The translations under genes were made by a program, and so were the position numbers. From positions 192,001 through 256,000 of the forward strand of contig NZ_KV917381.1 in assembly GCF_002019795.1 (NCBI RefSeq): a stretch of DNA of 64,000 nt. The letters are read 5' to 3'. Positions 1 to 8,123 of this stretch are shown one piece after another (position 1 is the stretch's first letter; the number at the start of each line of letters is the position of its first letter). The notes under the pieces are model-generated. The model saw only the letters and a list, made by a program, of their open reading frames with translations. It made no database searches and was not told where the DNA came from. Source of the stretch: Bacillus alkalicellulosilyticus. Lineage in GTDB: Bacteria; Bacillota; Bacilli; Bacillales; Bacillaceae_F.

Positions 1-218
1 TTATGATAAATGAATATTGGAACAGATACTAGTTAAGCAGCTAGCAGGATTGCCAACCCATAAAGTAAACTATCTATTATTCCATAATGTTACCTTAAAT
101 ACATTCTATAATTATCTTCATAAAATTTATAATCTCTTCTTCTTGATTTTATCCTCACAAGGTTTTAAACTTAGGATAATCAACTATTTAGTAAAAAATA
201 TAAATCAAACATAAGAAG
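1..218. other. Left edge, no supported gene
   Basis: I see no gene with a credible start here. A 65-codon frame opens at a TTG at position 17 but has no ribosome binding site and a very AT-rich, low-complexity tail. It may be the end of a gene that starts outside the window or was cut by insertion of the neighbouring recombinase element. Promoters for the small genes that follow must lie here or further left. Confidence 0.4.
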
Positions 219-291
219 AAGCACTTCTTGACGTTTGGGTTGTTACAGGTTTATTTCCTGTTTCAATTCTGGCGACAAGAAGTGCTTTTTT
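219..291 (+). terminator. Long-loop hairpin with T-run ahead of the recombinase operon
   Basis: A 12-bp perfect inverted repeat (AAGCACTTCTTG at 219-230 and CAAGAAGTGCTT at 276-287) runs straight into a T-run (286-291). The 45-nt loop contains its own small hairpin (ACAGG...CCTGT). It has the form of a rho-independent terminator. It may end an upstream transcript, or act as an attenuator in the leader of the small-ORF/recombinase operon, whose first start lies 22 nt downstream. The unusually large structured loop leaves room for an attenuation role, which is inference. Confidence 0.55.
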
Positions 292-312
292 GTTTTATTA
301 GGGAGAGGTGTC

Positions 313-501
313 ATGCGAAAAGTACTGGAACACAACAATCAACCTCAAATTATGGACAAAGAGACAAGGATAAACGAGGACATTGCTGAAAATCATCCAT
401 GGGTACTTGATGTCCTTTCAATTTGTGAAGAATGTGAAATTCCAAAGATCACAATTCAAAGATTTGCTAAATATTATTTGGAGAAAGAGCAGGTGAGTTA
501 A
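313..501 (+). CDS. Small protein of unknown function, first gene of recombinase operon
   Basis: A 62-residue protein starting at the ATG at 313, preceded by GGGAGAGGTG. A longer frame opens at 235 but crosses the hairpin and lacks a ribosome site, so the internal ATG is preferred. The product is charged, with a compact C-terminal half containing two cysteines (CEEC) and ending in a helix-like segment (about IQRFAKYYLEKEQ). I do not recognise the family. It is followed one base later by another tiny gene and then by the serine recombinases, so it may be an accessory factor of the element, for example a directionality or regulatory protein. That role is inference. Confidence 0.55.
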   Translation: MRKVLEHNNQPQIMDKETRINEDIAENHPWVLDVLSICEECEIPKITIQRFAKYYLEKEQVS

Positions 502-502
502 G

Positions 503-652
503 ATGATACCATTATTCAGACTCTTAAGAGAGATCGACGTGCAATTGGACTCGGGGATAAAAGCGGTGTCTCGTAATCAGGAAAACCGTAAGAATAGAGA
601 GGCTTGTGAATACCAGATGGAGCTTAATTTTGAGGAACTGCAGTCGTCTTAA
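503..652 (+). CDS. Tiny 49-residue protein of unknown function
   Basis: An ATG at 503 follows the stop of the previous gene by one base and opens a 49-residue frame ending at 652. The ribosome site AGCAGGTGAG lies inside the end of the upstream gene, so the two are probably translationally coupled. The protein is polar, with an alternating acidic/basic helical look (LLREID near the start, EYQMELNFEEL near the end). No family is recognised. Its place between another tiny gene and tandem serine recombinases suggests an element-borne regulator. It could be chance, but the coupling and the ribosome site favour a gene. Confidence 0.45.
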   Translation: MIPLFRLLREIDVQLDSGIKAVSRNQENRKNREACEYQMELNFEELQSS

Positions 653-728
653 CCAAACTAATTGGTATAAAAATAAACTCTTCTGTACATTATGGTACTA
701 CTAATTATGTGCAGAGGAGGATATTTTT

Positions 729-911
729 ATGAGTAAAGTAAGGGTCGTAAGGGCTTCATATAATGAGCATTTGCAAAAAGAGTCCTATTTATTTTTGCGA
801 AGATTAATTGAAAAGGCTTTATTAGATGAGCTTAACCTTAACCCACTTCAAAAAGGAGAGTTATTGGAGAGTATTGATAAGAAGGAGGAATTTAAACATA
901 TTGGGAATTGA
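729..911 (+). CDS. Small 60-residue protein upstream of the recombinases
   Basis: ATG at 729 with a strong AGAGGAGG site 6-13 nt upstream. The 60-residue product is basic at the N-terminus (SKVRVVRAS) and helical and charged after that, ending in KKEEFKHIGN. No domain is recognised. Its 3' end carries the AAGGAGG sequence (882-888) that serves the first recombinase, and the two genes overlap by 11 bp. It is therefore part of the same translation-coupled operon. Small basic proteins next to large serine integrases are sometimes recombination directionality factors; that is a guess from position only. Confidence 0.6.
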   Translation: MSKVRVVRASYNEHLQKESYLFLRRLIEKALLDELNLNPLQKGELLESIDKKEEFKHIGN

Positions 912-2322
912 TATGTCATTATTAAAGCGAATGAATCAGATATATGAAGACACTATTTATGCCTATGCCAGAGTTAGTACAGCCTCGCAAGATATAGAGC
1001 AGCAAATTATCAAAATCAAACAATATCTGAAACGAAACAATATACCCTTAGAGAGAGTTAAGTTTTTAAAGGATAATGATATCTCGGCAAATAAACTTTC
1101 TTTAGAAAAAAGACCAGGTTTAGAGGAACTTCGAATGCTCATAAAGCAAGGAAAGGTAAAAACGTTAATTGTGGATCATCGGGATCGACTCGCGAGGAAT
1201 TTCTATGAATACGCTTTTCTTGTAAAAGAATTATATAAATACAATGTTGAAGTCATCTTTGTAGCAACTAATCATCCTGCTTTTTCTAGGGACTTTTTTA
1301 CGGAAGCGGTTCATGGAATGTTAGCACAAAATAACGGTTTGACAATCAGTAGTCGAACTCAGGATGCCATGGAACAGTTTCCAGCAACACCTTGGTTAGG
1401 ATACAGCAGAAAAGGTAAAAAATCAGAAACTCGTTATTTTCCTGATCCAAAAAAGGCTCCTCAAATTAAGGGATTCTTTCATGAAGTGACTAAAATTAAA
1501 ACGGCTGAAGAATTAATCGATTTACTTATTGAAAATAAAACGGTGTTTCACAATAAAAGATTTGATGAAATTCTGAATTATTTATGTAATCCCTTTTATT
1601 GCGGACATATAAGAAAAGGGGGTCACTATTATAGACTTGACCACGTAGAGCCTATTATTGATTTGGATACATTTTTGAAGGTTGCATCGAATTTAGAGCA
1701 GGTAAAGAGAAGCGTTCTAGATGCCATTAATGCTTCCCTTGAACGTTCGAACATCACCCCCATTTGTGCAAGATGCAAAACGCAAATGAAATTTAGAGCT
1801 GGAAAATTAGGGACTAGTGGTTACTATGTTTGTTCTAACAAACACTATCAAATTAAGATTCCTGTTGATGAACTAAATGAAGATTTAGAGGAACATGTTA
1901 AAGAAATTATGCCTCGTCTTGACCTAGATCTATTAAATAAAGAAATCAGAGCTATTCTAAATAGAAAAGAAGAAACATTAAAAAACAAATTCCAGAGCAT
2001 AGAAAAAGTGATAAATAAACTTAATGATGAATTAGCCTTTTTATCACCTACGGATTCTAATCAAATTAAATATTTATTTAATCGCATAGATGCCTTAATG
2101 GTTGAACTGGAACAAGTACACTCTTCCCTGTCTAGAGTAGATGATGCTTTTAAGGAATTAAAACAGCTTTCAGTGCTGATAAAGAACTATTTAATTGAGG
2201 AATTAGAGCGGTATGAACTCTATTATATGTACCAGTCTTTTATTGAAAAAGTAGAGGTGGATCGGGATAAGGTCATATATTTTAACCCATTTGCTAGATT
2301 TTTTAAGGAGGAGTTAGAATAG
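901..2322 (+). CDS. Large serine recombinase, first of a tandem pair
   Basis: A site-specific DNA recombinase of the resolvase/invertase superfamily. The catalytic resolvase domain is at the N-terminus, with the motif YAYARVSTASQ, where the serine of RVS is the expected nucleophile, and DHRDRLARN further on. A recombinase domain and a zinc-ribbon-like stretch (CARCKTQMKF...YYVCSNKH) follow, then a long C-terminal coiled coil. About 470 residues is normal for this class. The preferred start is TTG at 901, 12 nt after AAGGAGG (882-888). ATG at 913 is possible but lies 24 nt away, and the longer frame from 826 lacks a site. The second recombinase follows after one base. Such pairs mobilise genomic islands (CcrA/CcrB in staphylococci are the known analogy). 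Confidence 0.9.
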   Translation: MGIDMSLLKRMNQIYEDTIYAYARVSTASQDIEQQIIKIKQYLKRNNIPLERVKFLKDNDISANKLSLEKRPGLEELRMLIKQGKVKTLIVDHRDRLARNFYEYAFLVKELYKYNVEVIFVATNHPAFSRDFFTEAVHGMLAQNNGLTISSRTQDAMEQFPATPWLGYSRKGKKSETRYFPDPKKAPQIKGFFHEVTKIKTAEELIDLLIENKTVFHNKRFDEILNYLCNPFYCGHIRKGGHYYRLDHVEPIIDLDTFLKVASNLEQVKRSVLDAINASLERSNITPICARCKTQMKFRAGKLGTSGYYVCSNKHYQIKIPVDELNEDLEEHVKEIMPRLDLDLLNKEIRAILNRKEETLKNKFQSIEKVINKLNDELAFLSPTDSNQIKYLFNRIDALMVELEQVHSSLSRVDDAFKELKQLSVLIKNYLIEELERYELYYMYQSFIEKVEVDRDKVIYFNPFARFFKEELE

Positions 2323-2323
2323 A

Positions 2324-3964
2324 ATGAATAACTATTATAAAGTTGATGATATCTATCTCATTTCAAGTTGCTCTAAACTGAGAGGGACAAAAATGGACCA
2401 AATACCCTTTAATATCTTCAAAGATCGAATCAGAATTACTGTCGCCTATATTCGCTGGTCAACTGCTGGACAAACTGATAAACATACTTTCAGTATTCAA
2501 CAGAATGCTATCATAGCAAAAGCTCGCTCATTAGGCTATAAAGTAATTGTTTTCTTTGTGGAAAAGCAAACATCTGCCTTTCATGTAGAGGCTGCAAAAA
2601 GAAAAGAAATGTTGGCCTTAAAAAAGTTTGTTATGAGTAATTCTAACGTAGATAGTATTATTTTTTGGAAAGATAGTCGGGTTTCTAGGCTAATCTATGA
2701 TTTTCCTTTGGATATCTTAGCCCCAATAAAAAATGAACATCCGAATATAAAAGTTTATTCAACTGACATGGATGGAGAATGGGATGAAAAGAATCCACTC
2801 GTTCAATTACAATCAACCATGAACCATCAGGAATCAGAAAAGAAATCTAATGAATCCAGACAATATCAAGAAACGAAACTTGAAAAACATGAAAGACCAG
2901 AAGGAAGACCACCATACGGATATGATTTTAAAGATGGAAGGATGGTAAGGAATAAGTTCAGTTCTGTTGTAAGATTTATTTTTTATCTCTATAGTTTTGG
3001 GTATAGGGAAAAGAAAATCTGTGACATTCTTAACAAAACAAATATTCCTACTCCAGATGAATATCTTGACCAAAAGAACAATAAGGATGATGTCAAACCA
3101 TATAAATGGAATGAAAAGTCAATTGCTTACATTTTACAAAATGCCTGGTATGTTGGTGATTTTTTATTCTTTTCACGTATGAGTAGAGATAATAGTAAGA
3201 AGAAACCCCGTGAAGAAATAGAATTATTTAAAGTTGAATATGAAGCAATTATTCCACTGTACTTATGGGAAATCGTCACCTATTTAAGGAAAATAAAAGG
3301 TGATAAACGTAACAAAAGGAAGCTATCTACGGATTTCATTTTGGAGGGTCTATTAAAATGCAAGACCTGCGACCTCCCATTGAAAACTAGAAATTCTACT
3401 CCGTCCAATTCAAAAAAGGAATATAAGTATTATTTCTGTCCAAATTGCAATAAAAAGGCAAACATCAAAGTTATCCGTGATGAAGTCCTTACTGACTTTA
3501 AAAAGAAATGGTCTCGCTCCATTCAGCAGCATTCGAAGGAATCCTTGAACTTCTCAAGAAGTTGGATTAAAAAGCTAAAGATTAAAAAAGAAGAGATTAA
3601 GCAGCAAATCCAACTTATTAAATATAACGAGAATATGTTGCATCGAATAGAGAGTGAATTTGAGAAGAAATTGAAACAAACATATACTTTACAAATTCAG
3701 AACAAAAATAACCAGCTCTCGGAGATTCAGTTTTTAATTGAACGAATAGAAAAGACTTTGACTCAAAATACAGATGAGCTGCTGGAACGTTTTGTACAGA
3801 ATTTCGAAACGTATTCAAACGAAGAATTGACTTCCACTTTATTACTTTCTATTAAAGAAATCATAGTTGACTTTGAGCAGGATATACCCGAGCTTTATAT
3901 AGATTACCGATTAACCCCTTATGTTGAACTTGAGAACAAGACGAATTATTACAACTCAATATAA
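2324..3964 (+). CDS. Large serine recombinase, second of a tandem pair
   Basis: A second resolvase-type integrase, clearly divergent from the first. The catalytic motif is AYIRWSTAGQT, followed by a recombinase domain (PPYGYDFKDG), a four-cysteine zinc ribbon (CKTC...CPNC) and a leucine-rich coiled coil near residues 390-480. ATG at 2324 has AAGGAGGAG upstream. An internal ATG at 2393, preceded by AGAGGGAC, would remove a leader of 23 residues that has no family feature, so the true start is uncertain. The two recombinases are co-transcribed and may work together or recognise different att half-sites. The gene ends just before a terminator and a palindrome-rich region. Confidence 0.9.
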   Translation: MNNYYKVDDIYLISSCSKLRGTKMDQIPFNIFKDRIRITVAYIRWSTAGQTDKHTFSIQQNAIIAKARSLGYKVIVFFVEKQTSAFHVEAAKRKEMLALKKFVMSNSNVDSIIFWKDSRVSRLIYDFPLDILAPIKNEHPNIKVYSTDMDGEWDEKNPLVQLQSTMNHQESEKKSNESRQYQETKLEKHERPEGRPPYGYDFKDGRMVRNKFSSVVRFIFYLYSFGYREKKICDILNKTNIPTPDEYLDQKNNKDDVKPYKWNEKSIAYILQNAWYVGDFLFFSRMSRDNSKKKPREEIELFKVEYEAIIPLYLWEIVTYLRKIKGDKRNKRKLSTDFILEGLLKCKTCDLPLKTRNSTPSNSKKEYKYYFCPNCNKKANIKVIRDEVLTDFKKKWSRSIQQHSKESLNFSRSWIKKLKIKKEEIKQQIQLIKYNENMLHRIESEFEKKLKQTYTLQIQNKNNQLSEIQFLIERIEKTLTQNTDELLERFVQNFETYSNEELTSTLLLSIKEIIVDFEQDIPELYIDYRLTPYVELENKTNYYNSI

Positions 3965-3972
3965 GATATTAG

Positions 3973-4008
3973 AAGCTATTATTCAAAGGGATGATAGCTT
4001 TTTTATTT
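3973..4008 (+). terminator. Terminator of the recombinase operon
   Basis: AAGCTAT (3973-3979) and ATAGCTT (3994-4000) form a 7-bp stem directly followed by a T-rich tract. It lies 9 nt after the stop of the second recombinase. Confidence 0.75.
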
Positions 4009-4025
4009 TGACCAATTTAGGTATG

Positions 4026-4207
4026 TAACTACAATACCGACAAATATTTAAAGTAACTAACTAAAATACCGAAGCTTTACTTTATATGCGTTTTAAAGGA
4101 AGTAGTGGATTTTAAAAATCCCTTGATATCAAGGCTTTTTTGAGATTTTTTTTCGGTATTTAAAGCATCTAGCGATCGCTAGATACTTATAACACCTAAT
4201 GTGTTAT
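4026..4207. repeat. Palindrome and AATACCGA repeat cluster beside the recombinases
   Basis: A gene-free stretch with unusual structure. Two near-identical 15-bp direct copies, TAACTACAATACCGA (4026-4040) and TAACTAAAATACCGA (4058-4072), are followed by an inverted copy of AATACCGA (4153-4160). A perfect 18-bp palindrome centred on GCGATCGC spans 4167-4184, and ATAACAC/GTGTTAT arms spaced by 5 nt span 4189-4207. Dense symmetric repeats next to serine recombinase genes are what one expects of an attachment site or recombinase binding sites. No second copy of the block was found at the far end of the island by eye. Confidence 0.5.
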
Positions 4208-4256
4208 TACCTTTATAACCACAATACCTAATGTATATACATATTAATTCTGTAAA

Positions 4257-4281
4257 ACAAAAAATCCTTTATAAAGAAAGG
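4257..4281 (-). terminator. Possible weak terminator of the sirtuin gene
   Basis: On the minus strand CCTTT and AAAGG (4266-4281) form a 5-bp stem followed by an A/T-rich run that reads ATTTTTTG in the direction of transcription. It lies just past the stop of the sirtuin gene. The stem is short, so confidence is low. Confidence 0.35.
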
Positions 4282-4290
4282 TTTATCATG

Positions 4291-5007
4291 TTAGTTGCTT
4301 AGGTCAACCTCTTGTAAAACGTCACCAATCTTTTTGTCATTAATGACAAGATCAGCGAAGCGATCAAAATCTGTTTTTTCTTGATTAATAACTACTAATT
4401 TTGCTCCATTTTCCTTTGCGATTAAGGGGAATTGATTTGCAGGTGTCACACTTAATGAAGAGCCCAAAACAATGAATAGCTCTGCTTTCTTAGATTCCTC
4501 AAAAGCAAATTGAAAATCTATTTCCGGCAACATTTCACCGAACAGTACAATGGAAGGGCGCAGCACACCGTCGCATTCACAATAATAAGCCTGATTGACA
4601 TATTCCTCACTACTATATTCTTTTCCACAATTTTGGCAATGTACTTTTTGAAGTGTGCCATGTAATTCTGCCACTTGGTGGGAGCCAGCTAATTGATGAA
4701 ATCCATCAACATTTTGTGTAATGATTGATTGAATCATCCCTTTCCTTTCCAATTTAGCAAGAATCTTGTGACCTTTATGTGGCTTATACTCCTTTACAGC
4801 TAAAACCCTTTCCCTATAAAATTCTATAAATTCATCAACATTTTGATTTAATGAATCCACATTGGCAATTTGGGTTGGATCTTTCTTGTTCCATAGACCA
4901 TTAGAAGATCGAAAATCAGGTAACCCACTCTCAGTTGACATTCCCGCACCAGTAAATATAACTGTATAATTAGATTCATGTAACAATTGACTTAACAATG
5001 CTATCAC
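4291..5007 (-). CDS. Sir2-family NAD-dependent protein deacylase
   Basis: A 238-residue sirtuin, close to full length for bacterial CobB/SrtN-type enzymes that remove acyl groups from lysines using NAD. Visible motifs in order: the NAD-binding GAGMSTESGLPDFRS near residues 20-34, TQNVDGFH, the catalytic His in ELHG, a zinc site CQNC...CEC, the VLFGEMLP stretch and GSSLSVTPA. The intact zinc cysteines and catalytic histidine point to an ordinary deacylase rather than the NADase-type Sir2 domains of defence proteins. It stands alone between the recombinase att-like region and a gene of unknown function, so it may be element cargo or old backbone. Confidence 0.9.
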   Translation of the reverse strand: MIALLSQLLHESNYTVIFTGAGMSTESGLPDFRSSNGLWNKKDPTQIANVDSLNQNVDEFIEFYRERVLAVKEYKPHKGHKILAKLERKGMIQSIITQNVDGFHQLAGSHQVAELHGTLQKVHCQNCGKEYSSEEYVNQAYYCECDGVLRPSIVLFGEMLPEIDFQFAFEESKKAELFIVLGSSLSVTPANQFPLIAKENGAKLVVINQEKTDFDRFADLVINDKKIGDVLQEVDLSN

Positions 5008-5244
5008 TCCTGTTTCATATTGTGCATGTTCTTTATGATCATTTTTAAAACAATATAAAGTAAATTGTTTTTAATTTTGTTTTGTTTTATTATACAATGT
5101 TTTGCAACCCAGTCAGCTAGGAGTTTGGATTTCTTTAAATTATTCATTCATTATTCTTATCCTGTTGTAGGGTAAAAGCACATGGAAAGCGAAACAATAA
5201 ATAGGTAACAAATGTTAGTTAATGTGATTTAAGGAGGGAAAAGA

Positions 5245-6036
5245 ATGTCGATTTATAGATGTAGTCTTAATGTAGACTTAATAGAAAGAGTTAATGAAAT
5301 AATAGTTGAAGACAACAATGTATTTTCTAAATATAAAGAAGTAAATGGTGTGTTTATATGGAATAAAATCTCATCTATACTTTCTCGATTAATAGATTTA
5401 ACAAGATATTTAAATAGTAAAAAAATGGTTATTGATACAGATGATGATTTTTGTCAGTTTACATTAATGGAATTGATAAGTTATGCAGAACAAATAAACA
5501 CATTTGTAACGGAACTTAGTGATATTTTTAATTTAGATCTAAAAGAAATGAAAACTTCAAAGAGAATATTTCCTAATATAGGTAATGAGATATCTAATGA
5601 TGATCGGTATATTAAATATTTGAGGTCTCTAGTTTCAATACACCCTACTAATACAGATAGACACACTAGATATGGGTACCAATCAGCGGCTGAATATTCA
5701 CCATATGTTAGAAAAGGTAGTTCTTTTAGTCATATACTTATGCTTGGAAAATCAAAAGATAATGTAATTATTAATAGAGAACACGATTTAGAAGATCAAT
5801 TTGTTGTAAGGGTTTATCATAGCGAAATAAAAGACGTAGATAATGTGGAGTTAGATGAATTAAATAATATGTTAGAAAACAATGTTATTTGTAAAGAAGA
5901 ATATGAAAGCTTACAAATCACATATAAGACTAAAAGCGATACTTATATCTTCATACACCCGGAAGACATAATTAAATATATATCAGAAAGATATAACATA
6001 TTGATTGCTTTAGAGGTTCATATACTGAAGATGTGA
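5245..6036 (+). CDS. Unknown protein with a probably decayed 3' end
   Basis: ATG at 5245 with AAGGAGGGAAAAGA upstream. The 263-residue product is AT-rich in coding and mainly helical, with the stretch YLRSLVSIHPTNTDRHTRYG near residue 130 that looks like a conserved core. No signal peptide, membrane segment or nucleotide-binding motif is seen. I do not recognise a function. The last dozen residues look out of frame. In another frame the DNA continues as DCFRGSYTEDVMKDYDNEVK up to about 6065, then in a third frame as KYKHETMGN and, past a stop, DACKAEMYFQVAEANTRL to about 6160. This suggests that the original gene was longer and has suffered frameshifts. Confidence 0.6.
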   Translation: MSIYRCSLNVDLIERVNEIIVEDNNVFSKYKEVNGVFIWNKISSILSRLIDLTRYLNSKKMVIDTDDDFCQFTLMELISYAEQINTFVTELSDIFNLDLKEMKTSKRIFPNIGNEISNDDRYIKYLRSLVSIHPTNTDRHTRYGYQSAAEYSPYVRKGSSFSHILMLGKSKDNVIINREHDLEDQFVVRVYHSEIKDVDNVELDELNNMLENNVICKEEYESLQITYKTKSDTYIFIHPEDIIKYISERYNILIALEVHILKM

Positions 6037-6572
6037 TGAAAGATTATGATAATGAAGTAAAAATATAAGCATGAAACTATGGGCAATTAGGATGCCTGCA
6101 AAGCAGAAATGTACTTTCAAGTTGCAGAAGCCAATACGCGGTTAGTGCTGCACTGGCTAATAAAAATATAAATAGAATGTTATAAAATTTATAAGGTTAA
6201 TTATTGTGACTTAAACCATCAAAGTTTCCGTTTGGAATCCTTACTTTATTTAAGAAAATTATTATCTCAATTAGTTATATTGAACTTTTACATAAGTACC
6301 ATTTAGGTACTTTTTTTTTAGAAACTTTCTTCTATCCATACTGTGTTGGACCTTGCAATTTTTTTTGCGGTTTTTTCTTGAAACTTAAATATATTTTTAA
6401 AAGGCTTTTTGTAAGTGGATTTCCTTTTGTAGTTCCGCTTGATGTTTTGTTTTGTTTCGTTAGTTCATCCACCGACAGGAAGAAACATAACCATTACAGA
6501 GAAAAAGACAAGTGGTTATTTTAGGAAATAAATATAGATATACGATGATAAGCAGAACTTATACTGATTTTT
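6037..6572. other. Gene-free stretch with pseudogene tail and terminator
   Basis: The first 130 bases read as broken coding sequence that could continue the preceding gene in other frames. The rest is AT-rich with no supported frame. A terminator hairpin lies at 6294-6319, and a promoter-like extended -10 sits at the right end before hsdM. Confidence 0.5.
6294..6319 (+). terminator. Rho-independent terminator
   Basis: AAGTACC (6294-6300) and GGTACTT (6306-6312) form a 7-bp stem with a 5-nt loop, followed by an unbroken run of T to 6319. It isolates the restriction operon from upstream transcription. Confidence 0.8.
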
Positions 6573-6581
6573 TGATATAAT
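6573..6581 (+). promoter_or_regulatory. Extended -10 promoter of the hsdMSR operon
   Basis: TGATATAAT (TG, one base, then TATAAT at 6576-6581) is a textbook extended -10 element, 48 nt before the hsdM start. No good -35 box is present, as is usual for extended -10 promoters. Confidence 0.55.
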
Positions 6582-6629
6582 GAGACTGTAAATAATATGT
6601 AAAATCGTATTTGAAAAGGAGATATATAA

Positions 6630-8123
6630 ATGGCTGTTATAGGATTTGAGGAAAAGCTATGGGCGGCAGCTGATAAGCTGAGAAATAATATGGATTCAGG
6701 AGAATACAAGCACGTCGTATTAGGTTTAATTTTCTTGAAGTATGTTTCCGACTCTTTTAATGAGAAATGGCAAGAACTAATGGATTTAGATCCTGATTTT
6801 GCAGAGGATCGTGATGCTTATATGGCTGAAGGGATTTTCTGGGTGCCTGCAAATGCTCGTTGGTCTTTTATCGCGGAACATGCAAAAACACCTGAAATTG
6901 GTAAGGTTGTTGACAACGCTCTTGATGCTATAGAAAAAGAAAACGTTACACTAAAAGGAGTATTACCGAAAAGTTATGCACGTCCTGAATTAGACAAGCG
7001 TATTCTTGGTGAAATTATTGATCTCTTTACAAATATGAATGTTGGGGGTAAAGAAGCAAAGGAGAAAGATATACTTGGCCGTGTATATGAATACTTTCTT
7101 GGTAAATTCGCAGCTAACGAAGGTAAAGGTGGTGGTGAGTTCTACACCCCGAAAAGTGTGGTTAAGTTAATGGTTGAAATGCTTCAACCATATAAAGGGT
7201 ATGTTTATGATCCTGCATGTGGTAGTGGAGGGATGTTTGTTCAATCATTAAAGTTCGTAGAGGAACATAGTGGTAATAAATTTGATATTTCAGTTTACGG
7301 TCAAGAATCTAATCCAACAACTTGGAAATTAGCAAAAATGAACCTTGCAATACGTGGTATAGAAGGTAATTTAGGGACTAAAAATGCGGACACTTTTCAC
7401 AATGACTTACATAGAACATTAAAAGCAGATTATGTCTTAGCTAATCCACCTTTTAATGACAGTGATTGGGGTCAACCTGTCTTAATTGATGACCCTCGTT
7501 GGAAGTTTGGAACACCACCTGCAGGAAATGCAAACTTTGCATGGATTGAACACATGATTGATAAAATGAGTCAAAATGGAAAGGCGGCTATTGTATTAGC
7601 AAATGGTTCTTTATCATCTAACACATTAGGTGAAGGTGAAATACGTAAAAATATAATTGAAGCCGACTTAGTTGAAGCAATTGTCACGCTGCCAGATAAG
7701 CTGTTTTATACGACTGGAATATCAGTATGTTTATGGATTCTAAATCGTAATAAAAGACATAAAGGAAAAACAATTTTCATTGATTCAAGGAAACATGGAA
7801 CAATGGTAAGCAGACGGTTACGTGAATTAACAGATGCAGATATTCAAAAAGTAGTAGAAACATTTATTAATTGGAAGAACACTAAAGAATACGAAGATAT
7901 TCCTGGGTTCTGTAAGGAAGCAACGATTAAAGAAATTCAAAAAAATAAATATAGTCTGACCCCGGGAAGATATGTAGGAGCTGAAGAGGAGGCAAGGGAC
8001 GGAGAGTTATTTGAGGAGAAAATGGAACGGTTAACTACAACTTTAGGACAACAATTCAAGGCCTCAAAACTATTAGAGGAGGAGATACGAAAGCAATTGG
8101 AGGGGATTGGATTTGAAATATAA
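6630..8123 (+). CDS. hsdM: Type I restriction-modification DNA methyltransferase subunit
   Basis: The modification subunit of a type I R-M system. It transfers methyl groups from S-adenosylmethionine to adenine in the target set by HsdS and is also part of the restriction complex. The 497 residues begin with the helical N-terminal domain (LWAAADKLRNNMDSGEYKHV). The N6-adenine methylase fold follows, with motif I as DPACGSGGMF and the catalytic NPPF at about residue 275 (ANPPFNDSDWG). ATG at 6630 has AAAGGAG upstream. The stop overlaps the start region of hsdS, so the genes are translationally coupled. The family is certain. The target sequence cannot be read from the gene. Confidence 0.97.
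   Translation: MAVIGFEEKLWAAADKLRNNMDSGEYKHVVLGLIFLKYVSDSFNEKWQELMDLDPDFAEDRDAYMAEGIFWVPANARWSFIAEHAKTPEIGKVVDNALDAIEKENVTLKGVLPKSYARPELDKRILGEIIDLFTNMNVGGKEAKEKDILGRVYEYFLGKFAANEGKGGGEFYTPKSVVKLMVEMLQPYKGYVYDPACGSGGMFVQSLKFVEEHSGNKFDISVYGQESNPTTWKLAKMNLAIRGIEGNLGTKNADTFHNDLHRTLKADYVLANPPFNDSDWGQPVLIDDPRWKFGTPPAGNANFAWIEHMIDKMSQNGKAAIVLANGSLSSNTLGEGEIRKNIIEADLVEAIVTLPDKLFYTTGISVCLWILNRNKRHKGKTIFIDSRKHGTMVSRRLRELTDADIQKVVETFINWKNTKEYEDIPGFCKEATIKEIQKNKYSLTPGRYVGAEEEARDGELFEEKMERLTTTLGQQFKASKLLEEEIRKQLEGIGFEI

Noticed and set aside
17..214. 65-codon frame at the left edge
   Set aside because: TTG start without a ribosome site and low-complexity AT-rich content. Kept only as a possible gene remnant.
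826..912. Longer start for the first serine recombinase
   Set aside because: It would lie inside the upstream small gene and has no ribosome site. AAGGAGG at 882-888 points to the TTG at 901.
2834..3073. Minus-strand frame inside the second recombinase
   Set aside because: Antisense shadow of a clear coding gene, Phe/Ile-rich and without a start site.
4291..5007. Sirtuin as a defence NADase
   Set aside because: The zinc cysteines and catalytic His of ordinary deacylases are intact, and no partner domain such as Argonaute or a sensor is fused or adjacent.
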